From Phocaeicola plebeius DSM 17135 (GTDB lineage: Bacteria; Bacteroidota; Bacteroidia; Bacteroidales; Bacteroidaceae): a DNA stretch of 64,000 bases. A model generated the notes under the pieces. It had not been told where the DNA came from, made no database searches, and worked only from the letters and a program-made list of their open reading frames with translations. The position numbers and the translations under genes are program-made. The DNA lies in contig NZ_DS990135.1 in NCBI RefSeq assembly GCF_000187895.1, forward strand, positions 1 to 64,000, read 5' to 3'. Shown in pieces: positions 45,694-54,973 of the stretch; position 1 is the stretch's first letter, and every line of letters begins with the position of its first letter.

Positions 45694-46575
45694 ATGGAAA
45701 ATACAATTGTTGTAGGTATAGGTGAAGCACTATGGGATGTGCTGCCTGAAGGAAAGAAAATAGGTGGAGCTCCGGCTAATTTTGCATATCATGTGTCACA
45801 GTTTGGTTTGGATGGTCGTGCGGTTAGTGCTGTAGGAGATGACAAGTTAGGAGCAGAAATTTTGGAAAACTTCTATGAGAAGAATCTGCATAGCATGATT
45901 GAAAAAGTACCGTATCCTACAGGTACGGTTCAGGTAGAACTGGATGCAGAAGGAGTTCCTTGTTATGATATAAAGGAAGGTGTGGCATGGGATAATATTC
46001 CTTACACTCCAGCTTTGGAAGGGTTGGCTAAACAGACTACAGCGGTTTGCTTTGGTTCTTTGGCACAGCGAAGCGTGGTTTCCAGAGAAACAATCAACAA
46101 GTTCTTGGATGCCATGCCGGAAGATACATTGAAAGTGTTTGACATTAATCTTCGTCAGGGTTTTTATACGAAAGAAGTGCTTTGCAATTCTTTCCAGAAA
46201 TGTAATGTGCTGAAGATAAATGATGAGGAGCTGGTTACAGTGAGCCGTATGTTCGGTTACCCGGGTATTGACCTGCAGGATAAATGCTGGATTCTGCTTG
46301 CCAAGTATAACCTGAAAATGTTGATTCTGACTTGTGGCGTGAACGGAAGCTATGTCTTTACTCCAGGAAATGTGTCATTTGTAGAAACTCCAAAAGTAAA
46401 TGTAGCCGATACAGTAGGCGCAGGTGATTCATTCACTGCTACTTTTGTGGCTTCTATTTTGAAAGGAAAGACCGTACGCGAAGCGCATGAACTGGCAGTA
46501 GAGGCTTCGGCATTTGTATGTACCCAGAATGGGGCTATGCCGGAATTCCCTCTGTATTTGAAGGAAAAAATTTAA
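45694..46575 (+). CDS. PfkB-family fructokinase
   Basis: A 293-residue cytoplasmic kinase of the ribokinase/PfkB family. The N-terminal GEALWDVLPEGKKIGGAPANFA contains the glycine-pair signature, and DTVGAGDSFTATF near residue 232-244 supplies the catalytic Asp and anion hole. It phosphorylates fructose to fructose-6-phosphate (subclass by context: next to a sugar permease and fructosidases). It is the last gene of the second PUL 2 operon; an intrinsic terminator follows. Confidence 0.9.
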   Translation: MENTIVVGIGEALWDVLPEGKKIGGAPANFAYHVSQFGLDGRAVSAVGDDKLGAEILENFYEKNLHSMIEKVPYPTGTVQVELDAEGVPCYDIKEGVAWDNIPYTPALEGLAKQTTAVCFGSLAQRSVVSRETINKFLDAMPEDTLKVFDINLRQGFYTKEVLCNSFQKCNVLKINDEELVTVSRMFGYPGIDLQDKCWILLAKYNLKMLILTCGVNGSYVFTPGNVSFVETPKVNVADTVGAGDSFTATFVASILKGKTVREAHELAVEASAFVCTQNGAMPEFPLYLKEKI

Positions 46576-46597
46576 GCTATATAGTTTATCTTGTGAA

Positions 46598-46640
46598 AAA
46601 TCTCCGGAAGTATGTTTCTGTACTTCCGGAGATTTTTTTT
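46598..46640 (+). terminator. intrinsic terminator after fructokinase
   Basis: AAATCTCCGGAAGTA (46598-46612) pairs perfectly with TACTTCCGGAGATTT (46621-46635) and runs into eight T. It separates the catabolic operon from the HTCS gene. Confidence 0.93.
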
Positions 46641-46692
46641 GTCTGGTAGATTGGAAAGTCTGCTGAAGATAATGTTGCTTCGGCTTTGTCTG

Positions 46693-46788
46693 TTTTATGT
46701 TTTCCGCGTGAAAACCATACGTTTCCCGAAGCGAAAACGTAGGTTTCTCACACGGAAAACGTATGGTTCCGCTTCGGGAGACATAAAA
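46693..46788. repeat. multi-hairpin intergenic palindromic repeat, copy 2
   Basis: It fills much of the 324-base gap between fructokinase and the HTCS gene. The outer ends TTTTATGT (46693) and ACATAAAA (46781) are complementary. Inside, AACCATACGTTT (46713-46724) pairs with 46757-46768, and CCCGAAGCG (46725-46733) pairs with 46770-46778; TTTTCCGCGTG also nearly matches CACACGGAAAA in inverse. It shares outer ends and the ACGTAGGTTT unit with the element at 15990-16110. Confidence 0.7.
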
Positions 46789-46872
46789 AGAGTAGAGCCG
46801 TTGAACGAAAAATTGTGGGTCGGTTTCGTGATTTTTGTATATGTCAGACTGTATAAATCGCTGCGATTTTCA

Positions 46873-46880
46873 TACATTTG
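46873..46880 (+). promoter_or_regulatory. -7 element for the HTCS gene
   Basis: TACATTTG matches TAnnTTTG, 19 bases before the ATG at 46900, giving a very short leader. It supports the chosen start over the longer open frame. Confidence 0.6.
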
Positions 46881-46899
46881 CAGAAATAGATATAAAATT

Positions 46900-49677
46900 A
46901 TGAAACATTTAGTCTGTGGTTGGATAGGGGTAATTTGCTTGCTGTTTTTGTCTGTAGCCTGTTCCCGGAAGGAGATGGACTATACTATAGCCGTGTCACA
47001 GTGTAGCGAGGATGATTGGCGTGCCCAGATGAATAAAGAAATTCTTCGGGAAGGTTTGTTCTACCCGGGGGTAAATATTGAAGTTTATCAGGCTCATGAT
47101 GATAATACCCATCAGATTAAGGATATAGAATCTTTGATTGAAAGAAAAGTCGATTTGCTGATTGTGGCTCCGAATGAAGCTGAAGCTATTACTCCGGTGA
47201 TTGAGAAGGCATACGATGCCGGAATTCCTGTCATCCTGATTGATCGGAAAATCAATTCTAAAAAATATACAGCCTATGTGGGTGCCGATAACTACGAAAT
47301 TGGTCGTAGGGCGGGGGAGTATATTGCAGACCGTTTAAAAGGAAAGGGACGAGTGATAGAAATTACCGGGCTAAGAGGTTCAACTCCGGCAGTAGAACGT
47401 CATCGAGGAATGATGGAAGCTTTGAAAGCTACTCCGGGAGTGCAAGTGGTGGCTTCTGCTGAAGCCGGGTGGTTCCGGCAGAAAGCTGGGGAGGTTATGG
47501 ATACGTTACTGGATGCTCATCCACAAGTAGACCTTGTTTTTGCACAGAATGACCGGATGGCTATCGGGGCGTATGAGAAGGCACGTCAGAAGAATCGTGC
47601 CGGACAGATTGCTTTTGTAGGAGTTGATGCGGTAGCTGCTGGAGTAGAAAGTGTGGCGGAAGGCAAACTGGATGCCACCTTCATTTATCCCACAGGCGGA
47701 GATAAGGTGATTCAAGTGGCCATGGCTATATTACAAGGTGAACCTTATCAGAGAGAGAATATTCTTTCTACGGCATTGGTGAACCGTGCCAATGCCCGTG
47801 TGATGCAGATGCAGATGAAGCATATTTTGACGCTGGACCAAAAAATTGAGCTTTTAAATCATCAGCTGGATGATTATTTTCTTCGTTACTCCGCACAAAA
47901 AATGTTCTTATATGCTTGTGTGGTGATATTGGTGTTGGTTGGATTCTTGTTCTTTTTTCTGGTGCGTGCCTTTTGGGTAAAGAACCGGATGAATACGGAA
48001 TTGTCCAGTCAGAAGCAACAATTAGAGCAGCAGCGTGACCAGTTGCAGGAACAACGTGATCAGCTGATTGTATTGTCTCGTCAGTTGGAGGAGGCTACAC
48101 ATGCCAAGTTGGCCTTCTTTACCAGCGTGTCGCATGATTTCCGTACGCCGTTGACCTTGATTGCAGACCCAATCAATCAGTTGCTTGAAGAAAAGCATTT
48201 GGGTGAGAGAGAGAAGAATATGCTGGAGATAGTGCGGAAGAATGTGGCCGTTTTATTGAGGTTGATCACTCAGATTCTGGATTTCCAAAAATATGAACAT
48301 GGTAAACTGGCTTTGCGGCTTTCTGAGTTTAATGCGCTGGAATGTATAAAGGATTGGACAGAGGCATTTCATACCTTGGCATTCCGGAAGCATATTCAGT
48401 TTGCGGTGAAGGCGGAAGGAGATGCGGCGCAGTATGTGATGGTGGCCGATGCCGAAAAAATAGAACGCATTACCTACAATTTATTGTCCAATGCCTTTAA
48501 GTTTACTCCGGAAAAAGGTGAGATAAAAGTTGCGCTTTCACGGATAGAGAAAGATAATCAACCGTATTTATGTATGGAAGTCAGTGATACGGGTATTGGT
48601 ATGTCGGAAGAACATGTACATCATGTGTTTGAACGTTTTTATCAAATAGATGTGCAGCATACAGGCTCAGGCCTGGGATTGGCTCTGGTAGAGGCTTTTG
48701 TGCAGTTGCATAAGGGTACGGTACAGGTGGAAAGTGAAAAAGGAAAAGGTACATGTTTCCGGGTTGTACTTCCGATGAAGCAGGAAGGCGAAGTGAAGGA
48801 GGTTATAGAGAAAAATGAATCCTTGAAAAACTTGCAGGAAGGGGCTGTGCTGGATGCTGGACAGGAGACTTTGCATCAGTGGGTTGAAAACGTGGAGGTG
48901 GACGGAACAGCAGACAAAGAAGTGGTGCTGGTTATTGATGACAATCAGGATGTGCGTGACTACGTGAAGATGTTGCTGCAAGATAAATATACTGTAATTG
49001 AGGCAGTTAACGGGCAGGAAGGCATAAGACAAGCTATGAAATATGTGCCGGATGTAGTGGTATGTGATGTCATGATGCCTGTTATGGACGGTATAGAATG
49101 TTGTAAGCGGCTGAAAAGCGAGTTGCAGACGTCTCACATTCCGGTATTGATGCTGACGGCATACGCTATGGATGAACAGCGGATTCAGGGATATGATTCG
49201 GGGGCAGACTCGTATCTGACGAAGCCTTTCAATGCCAAACTCCTGCTGGCGCGAATTCGCAACCTGATAGACAATCGGAAGCGGTTGAAGTCGTTCACAG
49301 AAGATGCCACAGCTGTAGGCGGAAAACAGCAGCTAGGCGAAGTGGACAAGGGATTTGTGGAAAAACTGAAATCCTTGATAGAAGAAAAGATGGGTAATTC
49401 AGATTTGAGTGTAGAAGACTTGGGTGCTGAATTGGGATTGGGGCGCGTGCAGTTATATCGTAAAACAAAATCCTTGACCGGATATGCTCCGAATGAATTG
49501 TTGCGCATAGCCCGGCTGAAAAAGGCTGCCTCTTTGCTGGCATCTTCTGAAAAGACGGTGGCCGAAATTACATACGAAGTGGGATTTAGCTCTCCGTCTT
49601 ACTTCACCCGGTGTTATAAAGACTATTTTGGAGAAAGCCCCAGCGAATTCCTGAAAAGACGGGATGGGAAGAATTGA
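46900..49677 (+). CDS. hybrid two-component system regulator (HTCS) with periplasmic sugar-binding domain
   Basis: A 925-residue one-protein signalling system. From the N-terminus: a signal/anchor segment (about 5-24); a periplasmic LacI/ribose-binding-like sensor (about 29-310, with IAVSQCSEDDWRAQMNKEI, PVILIDRKI); a membrane helix (about 334-358); a histidine kinase with His412 in SVSHDFRTPLTL and the ATPase motifs; a receiver with Asp723 in CDVMMPVMDG; and a C-terminal AraC-type DNA-binding domain (about 830-922). Bacteroides fructan PULs use this class, with the sensor binding fructose directly. It is therefore the likely activator of sites A and B. The start is at 46900: the longer frame would include a terminator and a repeat. 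Confidence 0.93.
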   Translation: MKHLVCGWIGVICLLFLSVACSRKEMDYTIAVSQCSEDDWRAQMNKEILREGLFYPGVNIEVYQAHDDNTHQIKDIESLIERKVDLLIVAPNEAEAITPVIEKAYDAGIPVILIDRKINSKKYTAYVGADNYEIGRRAGEYIADRLKGKGRVIEITGLRGSTPAVERHRGMMEALKATPGVQVVASAEAGWFRQKAGEVMDTLLDAHPQVDLVFAQNDRMAIGAYEKARQKNRAGQIAFVGVDAVAAGVESVAEGKLDATFIYPTGGDKVIQVAMAILQGEPYQRENILSTALVNRANARVMQMQMKHILTLDQKIELLNHQLDDYFLRYSAQKMFLYACVVILVLVGFLFFFLVRAFWVKNRMNTELSSQKQQLEQQRDQLQEQRDQLIVLSRQLEEATHAKLAFFTSVSHDFRTPLTLIADPINQLLEEKHLGEREKNMLEIVRKNVAVLLRLITQILDFQKYEHGKLALRLSEFNALECIKDWTEAFHTLAFRKHIQFAVKAEGDAAQYVMVADAEKIERITYNLLSNAFKFTPEKGEIKVALSRIEKDNQPYLCMEVSDTGIGMSEEHVHHVFERFYQIDVQHTGSGLGLALVEAFVQLHKGTVQVESEKGKGTCFRVVLPMKQEGEVKEVIEKNESLKNLQEGAVLDAGQETLHQWVENVEVDGTADKEVVLVIDDNQDVRDYVKMLLQDKYTVIEAVNGQEGIRQAMKYVPDVVVCDVMMPVMDGIECCKRLKSELQTSHIPVLMLTAYAMDEQRIQGYDSGADSYLTKPFNAKLLLARIRNLIDNRKRLKSFTEDATAVGGKQQLGEVDKGFVEKLKSLIEEKMGNSDLSVEDLGAELGLGRVQLYRKTKSLTGYAPNELLRIARLKKAASLLASSEKTVAEITYEVGFSSPSYFTRCYKDYFGESPSEFLKRRDGKN

Positions 49678-49710
49678 GAAGGAAAAGATTCTTTCTAAAA
49701 GAAATAGTTG

Positions 49711-49718
49711 TATATTTG
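49711..49718 (+). promoter_or_regulatory. -7 element for the DUF3256 gene
   Basis: TATATTTG matches TAnnTTTG and lies 23 bases before the ATG at 49742. No convincing -33 element is seen. Confidence 0.5.
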
Positions 49719-49741
49719 GGCACTTTTTTGAATAGCTGGTT

Positions 49742-50410
49742 ATGAAACGTATTTTGATATTGATATTCGTGTTATGTGTATATGGTGCTGCTGGGCGTGC
49801 GCAAGATTTGAAAACGCTTTTTGTAGCATTACCAGATTCATTGTCTCCGCTTTTGACAGAGGTTAATCGGGCTGATTTTGGGGACTTTCTGGAAAGCGGG
49901 ATGAAGGCAGAGGTGAAGAACCGTTTTGGAAATATGTCGGAAATGACTAAATTGACCTCAGATTATTTATTCCTGAAAACGACTTCTGCCAGTACTTTGG
50001 AACTGAAATTGCTTCCGTTGAATGACTCCGTGAAAGTGATTTGTGCAGTTTCTACTTATTCGGCTCCAGCGGCTGACAGCCATATTGCTTTTTATGATAT
50101 GAAGTGGCATGAATTGCCGATTTCTGATTTTTTACAGCTTCCGCAGGAGGATGAGTTTTATTTGAAACCGGCTTCGGCAGAACAGGCTGATTCTTTGAAA
50201 AATCTGCGTGCTTATGCAGATATGTATTTATGGAAGGCTGAGCTGTCGGTTGATAAACCTGTATTGAGCTTTACTTATACTACCCCAGACTATTTGGATA
50301 AGGAAACCGCAAAAAAATTAAAACCGTATCTGAAATCCCACCCTGTTTGTCTGGAGTGGAAAGAGGGAAAATTTGTATCTCAGGAAAATTTGAATACCTC
50401 GTTAAAGTAG
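49742..50410 (+). CDS. exported DUF3256 family protein
   Basis: A 222-residue protein with a signal peptide (about 1-20, ending GRAQ). The mature part starts DLKTLFVALPDSLSPLLTEVNR and matches the pattern of DUF3256, a small periplasmic family found in Bacteroidales. No catalytic motif is visible and the function is unknown. It stands between the HTCS gene and the M23 peptidase gene with its own promoter. Confidence 0.75.
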   Translation: MKRILILIFVLCVYGAAGRAQDLKTLFVALPDSLSPLLTEVNRADFGDFLESGMKAEVKNRFGNMSEMTKLTSDYLFLKTTSASTLELKLLPLNDSVKVICAVSTYSAPAADSHIAFYDMKWHELPISDFLQLPQEDEFYLKPASAEQADSLKNLRAYADMYLWKAELSVDKPVLSFTYTTPDYLDKETAKKLKPYLKSHPVCLEWKEGKFVSQENLNTSLK

Positions 50411-50527
50411 TTCTATTTAATTATTTGTATTGCTGAAGGTTATGTTGTACAACATCTATTCTGCTCTTTGCGTATAAAAATACATAAAAAATCGTTAACC
50501 GCTCGGACGGATATACCGAATTTTTTT

Positions 50528-50535
50528 TATCTTTG
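50528..50535 (+). promoter_or_regulatory. -7 element for the M23 peptidase gene
   Basis: TATCTTTG matches TAnnTTTG. The ATG is at 50707, so the leader would be about 165 bases, longer than others here. The leader holds a small palindrome ATCCGACGGAT near 50672; otherwise I see nothing in the 296-base gap. Confidence 0.5.
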
Positions 50536-50706
50536 GAACGCTGTTTGTAAAACGACAAGCATATCTGTGTAATTATGAAGGCAGGAATGCATTCTAAAAA
50601 TGATTTGTTTTAAACCAGTAATGGTATTCTGAATAAGGGTCGGGCTGGAAAAATAGAAAATAACGAAGTCCATCCGACGGATACTAGCTGAAAAATATAA
50701 GGTATA

Positions 50707-51615
50707 ATGATTTTAAAGTGTATTAGAACAGTAGCAATGGCGGCTCTGGCCATGGTCAGCATCAATGTTTCAGGACAGGATCTTCTGGCTCGTCAGGCGC
50801 CGATTGACAGAAAATTAAAAGCTGTGGATTCATTAGCCCTGATTCGCCAGATCAAAGCAGAACAGGCAGTATATCCCGCTTACAGTCTTTATCCAAACTG
50901 GAACAATGATCGCGTTCATGCTTACGGCGGTAATGTACAGGTTCCAGATAGTTTCCGAATCGATTTGACAGGCTTTTGCATGCCGACCACTCATACAGTC
51001 ATCACTTCTAAATGCGGTCCGCGCTGGCGGCGTATGCATAACGGATTGGATATAAAGGTTTATATTGGTGATACTATCCGTGCTGCTTTCGACGGGCGTG
51101 TGCGCATGGTGAAATATGAACGTAGAGGGTACGGAAAATATGTAGTAATTCGTCATGACAATGGATTGGAAACCATTTACGGACACTTGTCTAAACAGAT
51201 TGTGGCAGAAGATGAGTATGTAAAGGCGGGTGATCCGATTGGCTTGGGAGGAAATACCGGGCGTTCTACTGGTTCTCACCTTCATTTTGAAACTCGTTTC
51301 TTGGGCGAAGTGATAAATCCGGAATTTATGTTTGATTTTCCGAATCAAGATATTGTGTCAGACAGCTATTTGTTTGTACGTGGTGCCAACCGTTATGCAT
51401 ATCAGCGTACCCGTGCATTGGCAGCTGTTAAATCAGGAAAATCCGGAGCAGCTGAAGCAGAAAAATCGGCTATCCGTTATCATAAAATCCGTAAGGGCGA
51501 TACATTGGGACGTATCTCTCGCTTGTATCACGTATCCATTGACCGCTTGTGCCAGATTAATGGTATAAAACGTACTACAACGTTGCGTATCGGACAAGTT
51601 TTAAGATGTTCTTGA
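50707..51615 (+). CDS. M23 (LytM-type) metallopeptidase with C-terminal LysM domain
   Basis: A 302-residue exported protein (signal about 1-23, ending NVSGQ). The LytM domain (about 95-210) contains the zinc ligands in MHNGLDIKV (HxxxD) and HLHFE (HxH), plus the conserved GYGKYVVIRHDNGLETIYGH in between. A LysM peptidoglycan-binding domain (about 257-301, YHKIRKGDTLGRISRLYHVS) ends the protein. It either cuts peptide cross-links in peptidoglycan or activates an amidase at division. A terminator follows. Confidence 0.92.
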   Translation: MILKCIRTVAMAALAMVSINVSGQDLLARQAPIDRKLKAVDSLALIRQIKAEQAVYPAYSLYPNWNNDRVHAYGGNVQVPDSFRIDLTGFCMPTTHTVITSKCGPRWRRMHNGLDIKVYIGDTIRAAFDGRVRMVKYERRGYGKYVVIRHDNGLETIYGHLSKQIVAEDEYVKAGDPIGLGGNTGRSTGSHLHFETRFLGEVINPEFMFDFPNQDIVSDSYLFVRGANRYAYQRTRALAAVKSGKSGAAEAEKSAIRYHKIRKGDTLGRISRLYHVSIDRLCQINGIKRTTTLRIGQVLRCS

Positions 51616-51647
51616 TAAGAAAAACAAATTTGCTGAAATAAAAAAGG

Positions 51648-51694
51648 ATGCCATTTCATATAGTTCTGTCGGGACTGTATGAAATGGCATTTTT
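51648..51694 (+). terminator. intrinsic terminator
   Basis: ATGCCATTTCATA (51648-51660) pairs with TATGAAATGGCAT (51678-51690), and TAGT with ACTG extends it partly. A TTTTT run follows. It ends the M23 peptidase transcript. Confidence 0.88.
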
Positions 51695-51707
51695 ATCTCC
51701 CTTATTT

Positions 51708-51739
51708 TTTGTGTGCTCTCTGAAAAAACAGTAACTTTG
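51708..51739 (+). promoter_or_regulatory. complete Bacteroidetes promoter for the DUF1599-tpiA-folE cluster
   Basis: TTTG (51708-51711) and TAACTTTG (51732-51739) are 20 bases apart and match the -33/-7 consensus, 21 bases before the ATG at 51761. It is the best full match in this window. Confidence 0.72.
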
Positions 51740-51760
51740 CCACATATTCGAGCATAAAAG

Positions 51761-52303
51761 ATGGAAGAAACCAAGAAACAATTTGAACATGTAATTGCGG
51801 TATGCCGTGATTTGTTTGCTAAAAAGTTGCATGATTACGGAGCTGCCTGGCGCATTATGCGACCATCTTCTGTGACAGACCAGATTTTTATTAAGGTAAA
51901 CCGTATCCGGAGTATTGAAGTGAAAGGTGTGTCCTTGATAGATGAAGGCATTCGTCCGGAGTTTATTGCAATTGTCAATTATGGTATTATCGGGCTTATT
52001 CAGCTGGAACTGGGCTATGCCGAGAAGGAAGATATCACAGAGGAACGTGCGCTGGAATTATATGATGCGTATGCAGATAAGGCCCTGAAGTTGATGTTGG
52101 CTAAGAATCATGATTATGATGAGGCCTGGCGTAGCATGCGTATCACTTCTTATACAGATTTGATTTTGATGAAGATCTATCGAACCAAACAGATAGAATC
52201 TTTGAAGGGAGATACGTTGGTGTCAGAAGGCGTGGATGCCAATTATATGGATATGATTAATTATGCCGTTTTTGGATTGATTAAGCTGGAGTTTGGAGAA
52301 TAA
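51761..52303 (+). CDS. DUF1599 protein with tandem duplicated domain
   Basis: A 180-residue cytoplasmic protein built of two similar halves. Residues about 14-85 (KKLHDYGAAWRIMRPSSVTD, then EGIRPEFIAIVNYGIIGLIQLE) and about 106-178 (KNHDYDEAWRSMRITSYTD, then EGVDANYMDMINYAVFGLIKLE) align over their length with the pattern (L/N)HDY..AWR.MR..S.TD. DUF1599 has been described as a nucleotide-modification associated domain, from memory; its role in bacteria is unproven. The next gene overlaps by 11 bases. Confidence 0.75.
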   Translation: MEETKKQFEHVIAVCRDLFAKKLHDYGAAWRIMRPSSVTDQIFIKVNRIRSIEVKGVSLIDEGIRPEFIAIVNYGIIGLIQLELGYAEKEDITEERALELYDAYADKALKLMLAKNHDYDEAWRSMRITSYTDLILMKIYRTKQIESLKGDTLVSEGVDANYMDMINYAVFGLIKLEFGE

Positions 52304-53609
52304 GTTTCTACATAAAGCAGTTGTGGTCTGGAGCAACGTTTGCCGTTTTTTGTTGGCTGTCGTTTTTCTGTTCTCCGGATTTGTCAAGGCCAATGACCCT
52401 TTGGGCACGGTCTATAAGGTACAGGATTACCTGGAAGCATGGGGGCTGCAGAGCCTGAGTGCGGGATATGTGCCTTATCTGGCAGCTATGCTCTGTGCCT
52501 TGCTTGAGTTTATTCTTGGAATTTATCTGTTCTTTGGGATTCGTCGGAGGGTAGCGCCTTTATTGGTGTTGCTGGTTATGTCTTTCATGACCCCGCTGAC
52601 ACTATGGCTGGCAATCGCCAATCCTATTTCTGACTGTGGTTGTTTTGGCGATGCGGTAGTACTAACCAACTGGGAAACTTTCTTCAAAAACGTAGTGTTG
52701 CTTATTGCGGCTATTTCCGTGTTTAAATGGAGGCAGTATATATTCAATCTGGTGACGACAAAGGTGGATTGGCTGATTTCGCTTTACAGCATTTTGTTTA
52801 TTATCTTCTTCATGCTGTTCTGCCTACGTTATCTACCTGTATTTGATTTTCGTCCATATCACGTGGGGGCAGATATCGTGAAAGGTATGACGATTCCTGA
52901 AGGCGAGAAACCTACTGTGTATGAAACGCTTTTTATTTATTCGAAAGACGGAAAAGAGCAAGAATTTACGATTGATAATTTCCCGACAGATACTACGTGG
53001 ACTTTTGTCGATTCAAAGACTCGGGTGAAGGAGAAGGGCTATGAACCTCCTATTCACGACTTCTCGATTACTTCACTGGAAACGGGAGAGGATTTGACTG
53101 ATGACATACTCCATAGTGAGCAGTACACCTTTTTGCTTGTGGCACCATGGTTGAAGCAGGCAGACGATAGTGGTATGGATCTGATCAATGAAGTGTATGA
53201 CTACAGTGTGGAACACGGTTACCGTTTTCTTTGTCTGACGGCCTCCTCGGAACAGGATATTACAGATTGGCAGGAAAATACAGGGGCAGAATATCCGTTT
53301 GCATTGATGGATGAGATTACGCTGAAAACGATGATTCGTTCTAACCCGGGATTGATATTGCTGAAAAAAGGAGTCGTGCTGCGTAAATGGAGTGTTTCCA
53401 ATCTGCCTGATGAATACCAGTTGAATGCACCGCTGGAGAAACTTCCATTCAGTACATGGAATCCGAAAACTAGTGTACACAAAGTGGTAGAAGTGACCGG
53501 CTGGTTTTTGGGACCTTTGCTGTTGCTGACCGTGGTCGACCTGATATGGTTGCGCATAAAAAGCCGCAAAAAGAAAAAAGAGAAAGAGAATAAAAAAGAA
53601 ACATTATAA
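52293..53609 (+). CDS. DoxX/MauE-like membrane protein
   Basis: A 438-residue protein. A four-helix DoxX/MauE-type membrane domain (about 12-150) carries the ISDCGCFGDAV motif with Cys115 and Cys117, typical of MauE-like redox-linked proteins. A fifth helix (about 160-180), a long soluble part (about 185-400) with a thioredoxin-fold-like pattern but no CxxC, and a final helix (about 404-424) before a Lys-rich tail follow. The start is a TTG at 52293 preceded by GGAG, since no ATG lies nearby; it overlaps the DUF1599 gene. Its role is unknown; the conserved tie to tpiA and folE is genomic, not functional evidence. Confidence 0.72.
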   Translation: MENKFLHKAVVVWSNVCRFLLAVVFLFSGFVKANDPLGTVYKVQDYLEAWGLQSLSAGYVPYLAAMLCALLEFILGIYLFFGIRRRVAPLLVLLVMSFMTPLTLWLAIANPISDCGCFGDAVVLTNWETFFKNVVLLIAAISVFKWRQYIFNLVTTKVDWLISLYSILFIIFFMLFCLRYLPVFDFRPYHVGADIVKGMTIPEGEKPTVYETLFIYSKDGKEQEFTIDNFPTDTTWTFVDSKTRVKEKGYEPPIHDFSITSLETGEDLTDDILHSEQYTFLLVAPWLKQADDSGMDLINEVYDYSVEHGYRFLCLTASSEQDITDWQENTGAEYPFALMDEITLKTMIRSNPGLILLKKGVVLRKWSVSNLPDEYQLNAPLEKLPFSTWNPKTSVHKVVEVTGWFLGPLLLLTVVDLIWLRIKSRKKKKEKENKKETL

Positions 53610-53633
53610 CTAACCCTTTAAAATTAAAACAAA

Positions 53634-54389
53634 ATGAGAAAAAACATTGTAGCAGGTAACTGGAAGATGAACAAGAACCTGCAGGAAGGTATTGCATTGG
53701 CAAAAGAATTGAACGAAGCATTGACAGCAGACAAACCAAACTGCGATGTAATCATCTGTACTCCTTTCATTCACTTGGCTTCTGTAACTCCTTTGGTAGA
53801 CAGCTCTATCATTGGTGTAGGTGCTGAAAACTGCGCTGACAAGGTATCTGGTGCTTATACTGGTGAAGTTTCTGCAGAAATGGTTGCATCTACAGGTGCT
53901 CAGTATGTAATCTTGGGTCACTCTGAACGTCGTGCTTACTATCACGAAACAGTTGAAATCCTGGAAGAAAAAGTTAAATTGGCTTTGGCTAACAACTTGA
54001 AACCTATCTTCTGTATCGGTGAAGTATTGGAAGAACGTGAAGCTAACAAACAGAATGAAGTAGTAGAAGCTCAGTTGGCTTCTGTATTCTCTTTGTCTGC
54101 TGAAGATTTCGGTAAAGTAATCTTGGCTTACGAACCGGTTTGGGCTATCGGTACAGGTAAGACTGCTACTCCGGAACAGGCTCAGGAAATCCACGCTCAC
54201 ATCCGTTCTTTGGTTGCTGCTAAATACGGTAAGGAAGTAGCTGAAAATACTTCTATCCTGTACGGTGGAAGCTGCAAGCCTTCTAACGCAAAAGAATTGT
54301 TCGCTAATCCTGATGTAGACGGTGGTCTGATTGGTGGTGCTGCTTTGAAAGTTGCAGACTTCAAGGGTATCATCGACGCTTTTAAATAA
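53634..54389 (+). CDS. tpiA: triosephosphate isomerase
   Basis: A 251-residue glycolytic enzyme of standard length, interconverting dihydroxyacetone phosphate and glyceraldehyde-3-phosphate. The catalytic residues are in place: Lys11 (AGNWKMNK), His96 (LGHSERR) and Glu167 ([14 protein letters not shown], followed by the phosphate-binding loop), with YGGSCKPSN near the end. Codon use is strongly biased to A/T-ending preferred codons, as in highly expressed genes. It lies 24 bases after the DoxX-like gene. Confidence 0.97.
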   Translation: MRKNIVAGNWKMNKNLQEGIALAKELNEALTADKPNCDVIICTPFIHLASVTPLVDSSIIGVGAENCADKVSGAYTGEVSAEMVASTGAQYVILGHSERRAYYHETVEILEEKVKLALANNLKPIFCIGEVLEEREANKQNEVVEAQLASVFSLSAEDFGKVILAYEPVWAIGTGKTATPEQAQEIHAHIRSLVAAKYGKEVAENTSILYGGSCKPSNAKELFANPDVDGGLIGGAALKVADFKGIIDAFK

Positions 54390-54419
54390 TTCTTTTTTGA
54401 ATTAGTCAGGAGCGACTTA

Positions 54420-54472
54420 TGAGCACAGAGATGATGTGAGGACGTAGTGCCATCGTATGGTCTCTGTGCTCA
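54420..54472 (+). terminator. hairpin after tpiA
   Basis: TGAGCACAGAGA (54420-54431) pairs perfectly with TCTCTGTGCTCA (54461-54472). The 29-base loop can form a small inner GATG/CATC pair. A T-rich but interrupted tail (TTGACTTTTGTTTTC) follows, so it could be the tpiA terminator or a stability element. Confidence 0.6.
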
Positions 54473-54511
54473 ATTGACTTTTGTTTTCTATGTCTATCTA
54501 AAAATCCGCTT

Positions 54512-54973
54512 ATGCTGAAATATCTTTTATTTGTAGTTTCTGTTTTGTGTGCCGGCGGGGCTTATGCCCAGCAGAACATTATCGAAAGCCTGCAGACCCG
54601 TCGGGCAGGAGAAGGTGTAGTGACTATCCACCAGGATGCACAGATTACCTCCTTGATAGGGAAGCGTTATGTGCGTTCTGCCAGTTCGGAGCCGGTAAAG
54701 ACATTAAAAGCTCGTGGATTTCGCGTACAGGTATACGCTGGGAATAATTCCCGTCAGGCGCGTAGTGAAGCGAATAGGGTAGCAACGAAAGTGAAAGAAG
54801 AATTTCCGGAACTTCCGGTTTATACTTATTTTCAGCCTCCTCGCTGGCTGTGCCGGGTAGGAGACTTTAAAAGTATTGAAGAAGCACATGTAACCATGCG
54901 TAAATTGAAAGCTACAGGAGTTTTTAAGGAAGTGTCTATTGTGCGTGAACAGATTAATATACCTATAGAATAA
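54512..54973 (+). CDS. exported SPOR-domain protein
   Basis: A 153-residue protein with signal peptide (about 1-19, ending GAYAQ). The C-terminal half (about 68-145, [20 protein letters not shown], then [15 protein letters not shown]) is a SPOR domain, which binds denuded glycan strands of septal peptidoglycan. It probably acts in the periplasm in cell-wall remodelling. Its stop codon TAA shares its last base with the folE start codon, so the two are translationally coupled. Confidence 0.85.
   Translation: MLKYLLFVVSVLCAGGAYAQQNIIESLQTRRAGEGVVTIHQDAQITSLIGKRYVRSASSEPVKTLKARGFRVQVYAGNNSRQARSEANRVATKVKEEFPELPVYTYFQPPRWLCRVGDFKSIEEAHVTMRKLKATGVFKEVSIVREQINIPIE

Noticed and set aside
46612..46899. 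N-terminal extension of the HTCS gene by 96 codons
   Set aside because: It would include part of an intrinsic terminator, a palindromic repeat and the -7 element; the start at 46900 gives a proper signal/anchor.
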